Shown piece by piece: positions 8,256 through 17,005 of a stretch of 33,406 nucleotides of DNA. This DNA is from Bacillota bacterium. Lineage in GTDB: Bacteria > Bacillota > Limnochordia > Darwinibacteriales > Darwinibacteriaceae. The translations under genes were made by a program, and so were the position numbers. The stretch is from the NCBI GenBank assembly GCA_012518645.1, contig JAAYRS010000179.1, forward strand, positions 1 to 33,406, read 5' to 3'. Each line of letters begins with the position of its first letter. Positions within the stretch are counted from its first letter, which is position 1. The notes beneath the pieces are model-generated. The model was not told where the DNA came from. It saw only the letters and a program-made list of their open reading frames with translations, and searched no databases.

Positions 8256-9995
8256 TTAATATTTCTTCAAATCTACTTCTTCTTTAATTTTGGCTGTAAA
8301 TTCCGCCAGACTCAAGACGCCCAAATCTCCTTCCCGGCGGTGGCGGACAGCAACTTGGCCTTTCTCTTCTTCTCTGCCCCCAACAATAAGCATATAAGGA
8401 ATCTGCTGCAGCTGGGCTTCGCGGATTTTTTTGCCCATTTTTTCTGCTCTTCGATCAATTTCCACCCGCAGATCCTGGGCTGAAAGAGAAGCAGCCACTT
8501 TTTCGGCGTAGGGCAGGTAATCATCGCCAATGGGGATCAGCTGGACTTGCACAGGTGCCAGCCAGGTGGGGAAGGCTCCCCCGTAGTGCTCGATCAGGAT
8601 GCCGATAAACCTTTCTAAAGCGCCGTAAAGTACCCGGTGGATCATGACCGGGCGCTGGCGCCGGTCATCTTGATCGATATAAATTAAATCGAAACGTTCC
8701 GGCATGGCAAAATCCAGCTGGATGGTTGCACACTGCCAAGTCCGCTCGAGGCTGTCTTCCAGGTGGAAATCGATTTTAGGCCCGTAAAAGGCGCCGTCAC
8801 CTTCGTTAAGAGCATAGTCTAAGCCCTTGGTCTCCAAGGCTAATTGCAAAGCTTCCGTTGCCTGTTCCCAAACGGCATCATCGCCGATGGCGTTTTCCGG
8901 TTTAGTGGAAAGCTCCACATGGTACTTAAATCCAAAAACTTTATAAACGTCATCGACAAAATCAATAACCTTCCCGATCTCATCCTGGATTTGAGAAGGA
9001 AGTATAAAGATATGGGCATCATCTTGGGTAAAGGCCCGGACCCGCATCAGCCCATGCAAAGTACCGGACAACTCGTGGCGGTGTACTAAGCCCATTTCTG
9101 CCAAGCGGAGGGGAAAATCCCGGTAGGAATGGAGTTTTCTTTTATAAAGGAGGAGGGCTCCGGGGCAATTCATAGGCTTGATGGCGTAGTCTTCTTCGTC
9201 AATTTGGGAGAAGTACATATTATCTCGGAAGTGATCCCAATGGCCGGAACGGTGCCAGAGATCCCGGCGAAGCAAAATGGGGGTTTTAATTTCTTGATAG
9301 CCCCGTTGACGGTGTTCTTGGCGCCAAAACTTTTCCAGCTCATTGCGGATAATCATGCCTTTAGGGTGGAAAAAGGGGAAACCGGGCCCTTCCTCTTGAA
9401 TGCTGAAAAGATCCAATTCCCGTCCTAAAAGCCGGTGATCTCTTTTGGCAGCTTCCTCCAGCCTGCGCAGATGAGCTTTCAGGTCTTTTTTGCTTAAAAA
9501 GGCAGTGCCGTAAATCCTCTGAAGCATGGGCCTTCTGGGATCGCCGCGCCAATAAGCTCCAGCAATATTTTGCAGTTTAAAATGGCGGACTTGGCCTGTG
9601 TTTTCCAAGTGGGGGCCCCGGCAGAGATCGACGAATTCGCCCTGGCGGTAGACACTGATTTTTTCTTCGCCTTCTTCCAGTTCTTCTAAAAGTTCTAATT
9701 TGTAATCCTGGTTTTGGCGGGCAAACATTTCTACTGCATCCCGGTTAGTAATTTCCTGCCTAATAATGGGCTGTTTTTCAGCAATAATTTTCTCCATTTC
9801 TGCTTCGATCAATTGCAAATCCTCCGGGGTGAAGCGGTGTTCTAAATCAAAATCGTAATAAAAACCGTTCTTAATTACTGGCCCAATGGCGATCTTAGTG
9901 TCGGGCCAAAGCCTTAAGACAGCTTGAGCCATGATGTGCGCAGTGGTGTGGCGCAAAATCTCTTCTTGATTCTTAGTTTTTAGATTGGTGCTCAA
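8256..9995 (-). CDS. thrS: Threonyl-tRNA synthetase lacking the N-terminal TGS domain
   Basis: Charges tRNA-Thr. The start chosen is TTG at 9995, eight bases after AAGGAG; longer in-frame starts would run through the T-box terminator. This gives 579 aa against about 640 for the usual enzyme: the protein begins directly with the editing domain (HTTAHIMAQAV with its HxxxH pair, later CRGPHL), so the roughly 60-residue TGS domain is absent. The catalytic core has motif 2 (RVRAFTQDDAHIF), the zinc-site region MNCPGALLLY and motif 3 (RTWQCATIQLDF); the anticodon-binding domain is at the C-terminus. Expression should be controlled by the upstream T-box. The identity is certain; the start codon is likely. 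Confidence 0.95.
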   Translation of the reverse strand: MSTNLKTKNQEEILRHTTAHIMAQAVLRLWPDTKIAIGPVIKNGFYYDFDLEHRFTPEDLQLIEAEMEKIIAEKQPIIRQEITNRDAVEMFARQNQDYKLELLEELEEGEEKISVYRQGEFVDLCRGPHLENTGQVRHFKLQNIAGAYWRGDPRRPMLQRIYGTAFLSKKDLKAHLRRLEEAAKRDHRLLGRELDLFSIQEEGPGFPFFHPKGMIIRNELEKFWRQEHRQRGYQEIKTPILLRRDLWHRSGHWDHFRDNMYFSQIDEEDYAIKPMNCPGALLLYKRKLHSYRDFPLRLAEMGLVHRHELSGTLHGLMRVRAFTQDDAHIFILPSQIQDEIGKVIDFVDDVYKVFGFKYHVELSTKPENAIGDDAVWEQATEALQLALETKGLDYALNEGDGAFYGPKIDFHLEDSLERTWQCATIQLDFAMPERFDLIYIDQDDRRQRPVMIHRVLYGALERFIGILIEHYGGAFPTWLAPVQVQLIPIGDDYLPYAEKVAASLSAQDLRVEIDRRAEKMGKKIREAQLQQIPYMLIVGGREEEKGQVAVRHRREGDLGVLSLAEFTAKIKEEVDLKKY

Positions 9996-10262
9996 TGAAA
10001 TCGCTCCTTTGCAAATAAATAAAAAAACCCTCATCCCTAATGGGACGAGGTACTCGCGGTTCCACCCAAATTGGCTGTTTTTACAGCCCTCTTTTTCCAA
10101 ACAACAGATAACGGTGTCCCGGCCCCGCTTACTCTTAGTTCGGCAGGCAGCTCCCAGGCGGTTTTCACCGAATTTGCCCCGGGGAAGCTTTCAGCCTGGG
10201 CTTCCTTTCCTGTCGGGTTGTTCTCCGGTTACTCGTCCTAATCATCGCCATTTGCAATTATT
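9996..10262 (-). promoter_or_regulatory. T-box riboswitch leader of thrS (Thr specifier)
   Basis: On the minus strand the leader has stem I elements (AGTAACC near its start, a distal loop region with GGTGAAAACC), a specifier loop with GA-ACT-A whose ACT (10137-10139) is a threonine codon, and the T-box proper GGGTGGAACCGCG (10055-10067), followed by the competing terminator. Uncharged tRNA-Thr pairing with the specifier and the T-box would allow read-through into thrS. The specifier position was read by eye and not folded. Confidence 0.93.
10021..10052 (-). terminator. T-box-controlled terminator upstream of thrS
   Basis: The minus strand reads CCTCGTCCC, a short loop, GGGATGAGGG and then seven T residues (10021-10027). 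It immediately follows the T-box sequence, whose pairing defines the alternative antiterminator. Confidence 0.92.
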
Positions 10263-10268
10263 GATCTT

Positions 10269-10297
10269 AGAATACTGTTCTTTAACTTTTTTGTCAA
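10269..10297 (-). promoter_or_regulatory. Sigma-A promoter of the thrS T-box transcript
   Basis: A consensus TTGACA (10292-10297) and TATTCT (10269-10274) are separated by exactly 17 bases on the minus strand. The transcript would start near 10262, at the beginning of the T-box leader. Confidence 0.85.
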
Positions 10298-10651
10298 GTG
10301 GGCTTCCGCAGCAGGATCTGAACGAAAAAAGGAGAAATTGAGGGTAGTGCCTAAGATTTTATGAAAAGTATGCCGGCCGGCGATCAAGGAATTAGAATCA
10401 GGCGCCTCTAGGAAACGTTTTTTGATGCTGCAAGTGGTGCCTGTTCCGTTGAGTAAGCGTTTGATGATTGAGGACAACCTTCTGAGATAAAGCTAAAAAT
10501 TTCTGCCGTTTGGCCGGTGTTCGGTAGTCCGCTTAGCTTGGGCACTCAGGCCGGGGACCCTCTTTCTTTAAAAGTTAAAATGGGCTGCAAAAAGCGTCAT
10601 GAACGATACAGAACTGTCTTCGCTGTCGAAACCGCTGGGGGAGGTAGAATT
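10298..10651. other. 354-base gap between thrS promoter and metallophosphoesterase
   Basis: No convincing gene or RNA is seen. A plus-strand stretch (about 10365-10489) is open for about 40 codons and reads protein-like (for example FLMLQVVPVPLSKRLMIEDN) but has no start signal; it may be a gene remnant or chance. The frame of the downstream gene is open through 10517-10651 but its residues there do not belong to the family. Confidence 0.4.
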
Positions 10652-11206
10652 ATGCTATTAGGAATTATCAGCGATACACACGGAAGTGTAAGAGCCTGGC
10701 GGGAGGCCCTGGCGGGCCCTTTGGCCGCCGCGGATCAAATCTTTCATGGGGGGGATCTGCTCTATCACGGGCCCCGCAATCCGTTTCCCAGCGAATACGA
10801 CCCTCAGGAATTAGCGCTTTTGATCAACCAGTGCTCCGTGCCTGTTTTTGCGGTGCGCGGCAACTGTGACAGTGAGGTTGATCAAATGCTTCTGGCCCCG
10901 GTTTTGCAGTGCCCTTACTTATTGGCAGATCATCCCCGCGGCAGAATTTTAGTTACTCACGGCCACCACTTCAATTATCAAGCAGCGCAGGCCTTAGCCG
11001 GCAGGCTGGGGGTTAAAATTTGGATCAGCGGGCATACCCACGAACCGCTTTTAGAGCAAAAAGGGGCTTTAATTTTCCTAAACCCCGGAAGCCCCGCTCT
11101 GCCTAAGGGTGACCTGCCCAGGCGCAGCGTGGCCTTAATTAGTTCCGAAGAGATTCAGTTAATAGATATAGATGCAAGCCGGCCCCTAAAGGTGTTCAAG
11201 TTTTAA
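10652..11206 (+). CDS. YfcE/MJ0936-family metallophosphoesterase
   Basis: 184 aa calcineurin-like phosphoesterase. The five metal-binding motifs are in order: ISDTHG (Asp8, His10), GGDLLYHG, RGNCD, THGHH and SGHTHEP. Members hydrolyse phosphodiesters with Mn or similar ions; the natural substrate is usually unknown. The ATG at 10652 is chosen because GGGGGAGG precedes it and MLLGIISDTHG is the family N-terminus. It resembles E. coli YfcE in length (about 184 aa). It is convergent with the C69 peptidase and their stop codons overlap. No other partner. Confidence 0.92.
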   Translation: MLLGIISDTHGSVRAWREALAGPLAAADQIFHGGDLLYHGPRNPFPSEYDPQELALLINQCSVPVFAVRGNCDSEVDQMLLAPVLQCPYLLADHPRGRILVTHGHHFNYQAAQALAGRLGVKIWISGHTHEPLLEQKGALIFLNPGSPALPKGDLPRRSVALISSEEIQLIDIDASRPLKVFKF

Positions 11207-12510
11207 AAACCCAGTTTTTTAGTTTGTTTTTTCCAGTATTGTTGGAAAAAGAGGTTGCCTCTGATTTTCCCGGGGTTATTTTTGTTTTGATTGATTGTCC
11301 TTTGGACGAGTTCTTTTTCCCGGTCCCAGATGGTCTTCATAATCTGCCTTTGCTTTCTAGGATCCGGGCCGCTTTCTAAAGAGCGCACCTGCTCGAGGGC
11401 TTTTCGTTCCAACTGAGCACTCTTTTTTCTGTACTGCTCTAAATTTTTGACTTTGTTTTCTAAAACCAGGCGGTGCAGTCTTTCCCGCAGCAGCCAAAAA
11501 TCCAAGGCTTTTTCCTGCTCATCCTGGGTGAAGATAGGGCTGTTTTCCAGCAGCCAATAGGGTTTGAAGATGGAAATGCAAGGGGTGGAGCTTCCTGTGA
11601 GCCAGTAGGTGCTCAAGTTTTGATCTAATGAGGCTGCATAACTTCCCGTGCAGTGGTCGCCAATAATTGAGCCTCCGTGCATGCAGATGCTTTTTAAAGA
11701 TGCTTTTCTAAAGGGGTCCCGTTCCGTTTTCCCGCGGTGAGAGCGGAGGATTTTGAACATGGTCTCCACTGTGATCTGCCCTTTTGCTTTTTCTAATTGC
11801 TCTTGGCAGCTGCTGACCCGCTGGGCGGAGCCGCTCGCTGCGGAGTAAAGGCGGTTGGAATAGCAGTCGGCGAAGTGGAAATCGTCTGCGGAGCGGCACC
11901 ACTTACGGGCGATGGCGTTGCTGATTAAATCGGGGTGGGCTAAATCGTAATCGCGGCCGATACTGAGCCGGTTGGAAATGCAGTAGATATCCTCTACTTG
12001 TTGAGCAGCCCAATAGGGTCCGGCGGTTTCTAAAACCCAGGCCGTTTCCGGGTCGGCAATTAAAAAGGAATTGTGGTAAAAGAATTTCTTTTCGTAACCG
12101 CAGTTACCGCCCTGGCCGTATTTCTCCAGGAGATTTATAAGCAGGTGCAGCGCTTCTTTGCTGGTGCGGCAGCGCTCTAAAGCCAAGCGCAGAAGATCCA
12201 TGCCCAAAAGGGCGGGCGGGCCCTGTTTGACTTTTGTAAAGACCGCTTCATTACCGATATTTAAACCAAATTCATTGGCGCCCATTTCTGCTCCCCACAT
12301 CCACGAAGGCTTTAAAAGCAGGACCTCATAGGTTTCCTCTACTTGCTCGATTTGCAGGTATGTGCACTGCAGTTGAGACCCTGAGGGATATCTTTTCCGG
12401 GGGACCCTAATCATCAAATGGGGCTCGTTCGGCTGGCGGTCGCTGTTTTTAGCAAAGATTACCCGGCCGCAGCGGGTGGAATTGCCTAAAGCTACCATAG
12501 TATCACACAC
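11203..12510 (-). CDS. Peptidase family C69 (secernin-like) dipeptidase
   Basis: 435 aa Ntn-hydrolase. The start is GTG (12508-12510), seven bases after GGGAGG, giving the N-terminus MCDTMVALGNSTR in which Cys2 is the expected nucleophile after removal of Met1. FAKNSDRQPNEPH follows, as in secernins and bacterial C69 peptidases, with GMDLLRLALER and GGNCGYEKKF further on. There is no signal peptide, so a cytoplasmic role in dipeptide breakdown is likely. It is monocistronic; the stop TAA overlaps that of the convergent phosphoesterase. The C-terminal 80 residues are highly charged helix. The exact substrate is unknown. Confidence 0.9.
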   Translation of the reverse strand: MCDTMVALGNSTRCGRVIFAKNSDRQPNEPHLMIRVPRKRYPSGSQLQCTYLQIEQVEETYEVLLLKPSWMWGAEMGANEFGLNIGNEAVFTKVKQGPPALLGMDLLRLALERCRTSKEALHLLINLLEKYGQGGNCGYEKKFFYHNSFLIADPETAWVLETAGPYWAAQQVEDIYCISNRLSIGRDYDLAHPDLISNAIARKWCRSADDFHFADCYSNRLYSAASGSAQRVSSCQEQLEKAKGQITVETMFKILRSHRGKTERDPFRKASLKSICMHGGSIIGDHCTGSYAASLDQNLSTYWLTGSSTPCISIFKPYWLLENSPIFTQDEQEKALDFWLLRERLHRLVLENKVKNLEQYRKKSAQLERKALEQVRSLESGPDPRKQRQIMKTIWDREKELVQRTINQNKNNPGKIRGNLFFQQYWKKQTKKLGF

Positions 12511-12611
12511 GTAAATTCCTCCCTGGGGCTTTTTGTTTCAATTCGCCTTTTTGGCTGCAGTTCCTCTTAGCGGCTGCAGGAAGGGGTATATTTTGGAATC
12601 TTTGTGAGGAT

Positions 12612-12640
12612 TTGTGTTAGCTGGTTTGATAAGTTATACT
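12612..12640 (+). promoter_or_regulatory. Candidate promoter of the Lol-like operon
   Basis: TTGTGT (12612-12617), a 17-base spacer and TATACT (12635-12640) lie 35 bases before the first start codon. Two GGCTGCAG copies occur further upstream (near 12553 and 12572) with no known meaning. Confidence 0.55.
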
Positions 12641-12675
12641 AATACTATTAGGTGTTATTTAGAGGAGAGGATTGG

Positions 12676-13389
12676 ATGGCCATTGTTGAGTTAGAAAAGG
12701 TAACTAGGGTTTACACCTTAGGAAAGGCTGAAGTACATGCCCTCAGGGGTGTTACTTTTGCCATTGAAAAAGGGGATTTTGCTACTATTATCGGCCCTTC
12801 CGGTTCCGGAAAATCCACCATTCTTAATCTGATTGGCTGCATTGACCAGCCCACAGAAGGGAAGGTCATTATCAACGGTAAACCCACCCAAGGGCTGACG
12901 GATAAGGTTCTGACCACTTTAAGGCACGAGACCTTAGGATTTATTTTCCAGTCTTTTAACCTTATTCCCGTTCTTAATGTCTACGAAAATATTGAATTCC
13001 CCTTACTTCTGGGACGCAATAAGATGAGTAAAAAAGAAACCAAGGAATGGATCGAATATTTGGTGGAGTCAGTGGGCTTGATCGAGCGTCTTGATCATAA
13101 ATCGAACGAACTTTCCGGCGGACAGCGCCAAAGGGTGGCTGTGGCCAGGGCTTTGGTTACCAGGCCGGAAATTGTGTTAGCTGACGAGCCCACAGGCAAC
13201 TTGGATTCCAAGACGGGCCAAAGCATTATAGAATTGATGAAAAAGATGAATGCGGATCTCAACACAACCTTTATTTTCTCCACCCATGATGCCACTATCA
13301 TGGATATTGCCGATCACGTGATCCGTCTTCTGGACGGCTTGGTTGTGGAAAACAGCAAAAATAGGGTTAGGGCAGGGGGGTTATCGTGA
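12676..13389 (+). CDS. LolD/MacB-type ABC transporter ATPase
   Basis: 237 aa nucleotide-binding subunit. Walker A is GPSGSGKST, the Q-loop region is FIFQSFNLIPVLNVYEN, the signature is LSGGQRQRVA, Walker B is IVLADEPTGNLDS and the H-loop is STHD. This subfamily (LolD, MacB, FtsE) powers mechanotransmission permeases that extrude substrates from the outer face of the inner membrane and do not pump across it. The ATG at 12676 follows AGAGGAGAGG; a start at 12652 would lie upstream of that site. Its stop overlaps the start of the next gene by four bases (GTGA). The operon partners suggest lipoprotein or lipid transfer. Confidence 0.95.
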   Translation: MAIVELEKVTRVYTLGKAEVHALRGVTFAIEKGDFATIIGPSGSGKSTILNLIGCIDQPTEGKVIINGKPTQGLTDKVLTTLRHETLGFIFQSFNLIPVLNVYENIEFPLLLGRNKMSKKETKEWIEYLVESVGLIERLDHKSNELSGGQRQRVAVARALVTRPEIVLADEPTGNLDSKTGQSIIELMKKMNADLNTTFIFSTHDATIMDIADHVIRLLDGLVVENSKNRVRAGGLS

Positions 13390-14870
13390 GGATCCTCTTA
13401 ACGATCGCTTGGCGGAACATTAGGGAAAATAAAGTTAAAACAACAATTATCGGACTGATTATGGTCATAGGGATTATGGTTTTGGTTGTGGGTAATTCCC
13501 TTATGGATACAGCCACTGCCGGCATTGAAAGATACTACACCAAAAACTATACCGGCCATTTAATGATTACCGGCTCGACTAGGGGCAAGCTGACTCTCTT
13601 CGGTTTCCAGGATATGACAGGCATGGAACAAGCCGTGCCCCGGATCCCGGAATACGAGGAGGTATTGGAATTTGCCCGCTCCCTTTCCTACGTTGAGACC
13701 CTCAATCCTCAAGTTTCAACTACGGTCATGGTTTCCCAGGATGATGAAATTCTCATGGGAACACAGCTTTTTGGAATTATCCCCGAATTATATCAAGAAA
13801 TGTTCCCCGATAATTTAGAATTAGTTTCCGGTGATTTTTGGGATGCCGGCAGCGGCGGAGTCCTTTTAAATCAACGCCTAAGCGATCATTTGGAAAAAAG
13901 GCATCAGGTCAGCCTTAAACCCGGTGATAAACTGGTCTTTACTTCCGTCAGTACGCACTCGGGGATGAAAATAAGGGAAGTGGAAGTTACGGGGATCTTC
14001 CGATTTAAACAATCAAACCCCCAATTAGACATGCTTTCGCTGATGGATGTTTCCAATGTGCGTTCTTTAGCGGGGATGGTGGTTGGCCACACTACTGCCG
14101 CTGAATTAAGCAGTGAGGAACAGCTCTTTCTGGGAAGCATTGATGAAGACAGCCTTTTTGACACATCCGATTCTCTTTTTTCTGAATTAGAAGTTGTGGA
14201 TGTGGAAAGCGATGAAGACTATTGGTATTCTCTTTTGGGCGAGGGGGGATCCTTGGATACCCTGAATTCGGAAGACGGCGGGGCCTGGCAGTATCTTTTG
14301 GTCCGCCTGCGGGATGAAAAATATTTAAAACAGGCCCAAACTGATTTTGCCCGTTTTTTCCGGGATAATAATATTGCCGCCCAGACCAGCAACTGGCTGC
14401 AGGGGGCGGGCGCTTTAGCGGAGATGTCCTATGGGATCAAGCGCATCTTTAACGGCGTGGTTCTAGTGATTGCCGTTGTGGCGGTAATTATTATCATGAA
14501 CACTCTAGTGATTGCCGTGACGGAGCGGATGGGGGAAATCGGCACCATGCGGGCTATCGGGGCCCAAAAAGGTTTTGTGCGCAAAATGGTCCTTTTAGAA
14601 ACCCTGCTTTTATCGGGTTTATCAGGCTTGGTGGGGATCATACTCGGCGCCGCGGTCCTCTTGATTTTAAATACAGTGGGCTTAGAGGCCAGCAATGTTT
14701 TCTTTGAAATTATTTTCGGGGGGAAAGTGCTTCGGCCGGAACTATCCTTCTCCTCGGTGGTTTTATCCTTAGCGGTGATAGTCATAGTTGGGGTTTTATC
14801 CAGTACTTACCCCGCCTCTGTTGTCATGCGGACTTCGCCTCTTAAAGCCATGGAAAGTCGAGGTGGTTAG
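13386..14870 (+). CDS. LolC/E-type (FtsX/MacB family) ABC permease 1
   Basis: 494 aa. It has the LolC/E/MacB topology: TM1 (about 20-42), a large extracytoplasmic loop (about 45-350, MacB periplasmic core-like), then three TM helices (about 355-380, 398-425, 455-480). The conserved FtsX-domain motif VTERMGEIGTMRAIGA sits between TM2 and TM3, where the ATPase couples. The start is GTG at 13386, overlapping the ATPase stop. The loop is rich in Asp and Glu around 240-300 (EVVDVESDEDYW). It pairs with the following permease, giving a two-permease transporter like LolCDE; MacB itself would be a single fused polypeptide. Confidence 0.93.
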   Translation: MRILLTIAWRNIRENKVKTTIIGLIMVIGIMVLVVGNSLMDTATAGIERYYTKNYTGHLMITGSTRGKLTLFGFQDMTGMEQAVPRIPEYEEVLEFARSLSYVETLNPQVSTTVMVSQDDEILMGTQLFGIIPELYQEMFPDNLELVSGDFWDAGSGGVLLNQRLSDHLEKRHQVSLKPGDKLVFTSVSTHSGMKIREVEVTGIFRFKQSNPQLDMLSLMDVSNVRSLAGMVVGHTTAAELSSEEQLFLGSIDEDSLFDTSDSLFSELEVVDVESDEDYWYSLLGEGGSLDTLNSEDGGAWQYLLVRLRDEKYLKQAQTDFARFFRDNNIAAQTSNWLQGAGALAEMSYGIKRIFNGVVLVIAVVAVIIIMNTLVIAVTERMGEIGTMRAIGAQKGFVRKMVLLETLLLSGLSGLVGIILGAAVLLILNTVGLEASNVFFEIIFGGKVLRPELSFSSVVLSLAVIVIVGVLSSTYPASVVMRTSPLKAMESRGG

Positions 14871-14872
14871 AG

Positions 14873-16219
14873 TTGATTGCCTTGAAGATAGCCTTTCGCA
14901 ACATTTCCCGCCAGAAAAAAAGGAGTTTTCTTTTAGCCGGCGCCATCGCCTTCGGTATGCTGGTGATCACCCTGCTGAATGCTTTAAGCGGAGGGGTGGT
15001 GGAGAATATCCGGGTCAATTTTTCCCACGCCCTAGGGGGCCATATCTTTATCATGGGCCGGGAATTCAGCGGCGAAGGCAGGATGATCCACAAGATCCGC
15101 CCCGATCAGCGCTTGGACCAGCTTTTGGATGAAAACGCCGCTTCTATCCGGGGCTTTAGTAAACGGAGCCAGGCCGTGCCTTCCTTGATCTTTGGTTCTA
15201 AACAAACCATGCATCTTTTGTACGGCGTGGATTTTGAGGAAGAAGATCAGCTTTTAGAAAGCCTGGCGGTCACGGCCGGCTCCCTCAGCGGGGTCAGCCG
15301 GGAAGGCAATGCCTTGATTCTCCCCAAACCCGTGGGGGAGCGCTTGGGAGTAGAGCCGGGGGAGACGGTTTTAGTTAAGCTGGAAACCTTAAGCGGGCAG
15401 CAGAATGTTGGGGAGTTTAAAGTAAAGGCTTTTATTGAAGATCAAGAGCAATTCGGCCTTTCAGCCGCTTACGCCAATCGTTCTTACCTCAATGATCTCC
15501 TCGGGATCGGTTCTCAGGAATATCAAATGCTGAATATGTTTGTAGCTGACTTATCCCGCTTAGATGATTTAACCCGGGTTTTCCGGGAAGGTTTAAAATC
15601 CCCGGAGGAACTGGAAGAAAGTAAATTCGAAGAATTGGAAGAGGAAGAAGCCCTCTTAGAGGTCAGTGTCGGCGGTGTTCCTTTAGATCCCATGATGGGC
15701 GGGGAAGAAATCAAACCCTGGGAAGGGACGCGCTATCAAGTTATGAGTTTGAATCAAATTATGGAACCGGTGGAACTTATGGTCGGAGTTTTAAACCAAG
15801 TTGGCCTCGTTATTTTCCTCATTCTGCTCTCAGTTACCATGGTGGGCATTACTAACACTTTCCGTATGATTATGATTGAACGGATTAGGGAAATCGGCAC
15901 TATGCGCGCTTTTGGCATGCAGCGCAGGGAGATCAAGCGTATTTTTCTTCTGGAGGCATTCTTCCTCGGTTTATTAGGCAGCGCAGGGGGGATTTTGCTT
16001 ACGGCCCTTTTAGCTTTTATCCTCAGTAAAATCCGTTTCGGTGCTGATCCGGCCTTACAGTTTTTCTTGCGCCAGGGCCAAATTACCTTTTCTTTTTCTG
16101 CGGCCAGTATCTTGATTAATACTGCTTTAGTCCTGGTTATTAGTTTAATTGCCGCTTATTGGCCTGCCCGGGCCAGTGCTAAACTGCCCCCGGTGGAGGC
16201 CTTAAGTTCACATACCTAA
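14873..16219 (+). CDS. LolC/E-type (FtsX/MacB family) ABC permease 2
   Basis: 448 aa with the same topology as permease 1: N-terminal TM (about 17-38), large outer domain, and three C-terminal TM helices (about 310-335, 355-385, 410-440). The FtsX motif IERIREIGTMRAFGMQ is present. The start is TTG (14873), preceded by GAGGTGG, two bases after the previous stop. The outer domain is shorter than in permease 1 and contains an acidic run near 245-265 (EESKFEELEEEEALLE). The two permeases are clearly homologous but diverged, as LolC and LolE are. Confidence 0.93.
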   Translation: MIALKIAFRNISRQKKRSFLLAGAIAFGMLVITLLNALSGGVVENIRVNFSHALGGHIFIMGREFSGEGRMIHKIRPDQRLDQLLDENAASIRGFSKRSQAVPSLIFGSKQTMHLLYGVDFEEEDQLLESLAVTAGSLSGVSREGNALILPKPVGERLGVEPGETVLVKLETLSGQQNVGEFKVKAFIEDQEQFGLSAAYANRSYLNDLLGIGSQEYQMLNMFVADLSRLDDLTRVFREGLKSPEELEESKFEELEEEEALLEVSVGGVPLDPMMGGEEIKPWEGTRYQVMSLNQIMEPVELMVGVLNQVGLVIFLILLSVTMVGITNTFRMIMIERIREIGTMRAFGMQRREIKRIFLLEAFFLGLLGSAGGILLTALLAFILSKIRFGADPALQFFLRQGQITFSFSAASILINTALVLVISLIAAYWPARASAKLPPVEALSSHT

Positions 16220-16232
16220 GGAGGTTTTCAAA

Positions 16233-16994
16233 ATGGAAAGATTACGCTTTGTCTTCTGGGCGCTCCTGGCCCTGCTGGTTTTAAGCAGCGGGGTTTTGGC
16301 TCAGGATCTTAGGGAGATTGAGAAAATTTTAGAGAAAATTGATGCTCAATCCCGCTTCGATGATCAAGACTTTTCGGCTTTAATGACCATGATTGTGGAA
16401 GATCCGGAAAAAGGGATAGAAAAAATGGTTGTGCGCCAATTCCGGCGCGATGACGGCCGGCGTTTCCTGCTCTTGATCCAAGAACCAAGTACTCAAAAGG
16501 GCCAAGGCTATCTTTTGGAAGGGGAAAACCTTTGGTTTTACGATCCTTCCAGCAGGAAATTTGCCCACACATCGCTTAAAGAAACCTTTCAGGATTCCGA
16601 TGCCCGTAATGCCGACTTCAACCAGTGGACATATTCTTCGTCTTATCAGGTGGAAGGTTACCAAGAAGATGTTTTAGGCAAGTTCCAAGTCTATCTAATT
16701 GATCTGGAGGCAGTCGATGAAACGGTTCCTTTTCCTTTTGTCCGCCTCTGGGTGACCCAAGATTCCCACTTGGTTTTAAAGTCTGAGGAATACAGCCTCA
16801 CCCGCCGGCTAATGCGCTCCAGCCTTTTTCCCAAGTACGCTCAGGTGGGCGGGGCACTGATCCCCACTCAGTTAATCCTAGTGGATGAATTGGTTGAAGG
16901 GAAAAAAACACAAATCGCACTTAGTGAAATTTCAGTAAGCAAGATCCCCGATCACGTCTTTACCAAGAGTTATGTTGAACGGGTCAGCCGTTAG
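16233..16994 (+). CDS. LolA-like outer membrane lipoprotein-sorting protein
   Basis: 253 aa with a signal peptide (MERLRFVFWALLALLVLSS, cleavage after about residue 23, VLA-Q). The mature part resembles the LolA_like family annotated as outer membrane lipoprotein-sorting protein: an all-beta carrier with the conserved pieces KGQGYLLEGENLWFYDPSSR and a strand pattern MVVRQFRRDDGRRFLLLIQEP. Such proteins carry lipidated or hydrophobic cargo between membranes. It begins 13 bases after permease 2, with AAGGAGG seven bases before the ATG. There is no lipobox Cys, so it should be soluble outside the inner membrane. Its presence with LolCD-like genes and a barrel makes trafficking towards an outer membrane the natural reading; direct evidence is lacking. 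Confidence 0.85.
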   Translation: MERLRFVFWALLALLVLSSGVLAQDLREIEKILEKIDAQSRFDDQDFSALMTMIVEDPEKGIEKMVVRQFRRDDGRRFLLLIQEPSTQKGQGYLLEGENLWFYDPSSRKFAHTSLKETFQDSDARNADFNQWTYSSSYQVEGYQEDVLGKFQVYLIDLEAVDETVPFPFVRLWVTQDSHLVLKSEEYSLTRRLMRSSLFPKYAQVGGALIPTQLILVDELVEGKKTQIALSEISVSKIPDHVFTKSYVERVSR

Positions 16995-17005
16995 GAGGCA
17001 GCCAA

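Noticed and set aside
9996-10100. N-terminal extension of ThrRS to residue 1 of the longer frame
   Set aside because: The extension translates the T-box terminator hairpin and has no ribosome binding site; TTG 9995 has a perfect one.
10517-10651. N-terminal extension of the metallophosphoesterase
   Set aside because: The family starts at MLLGIISDTHG, which has its own GGGGGAGG site at 10652.
12550-12580. Paired GGCTGCAG copies upstream of the Lol-like operon
   Set aside because: CTGCAG is its own inverse, so the pair is both direct and inverted repeat by chance; there is no other support.
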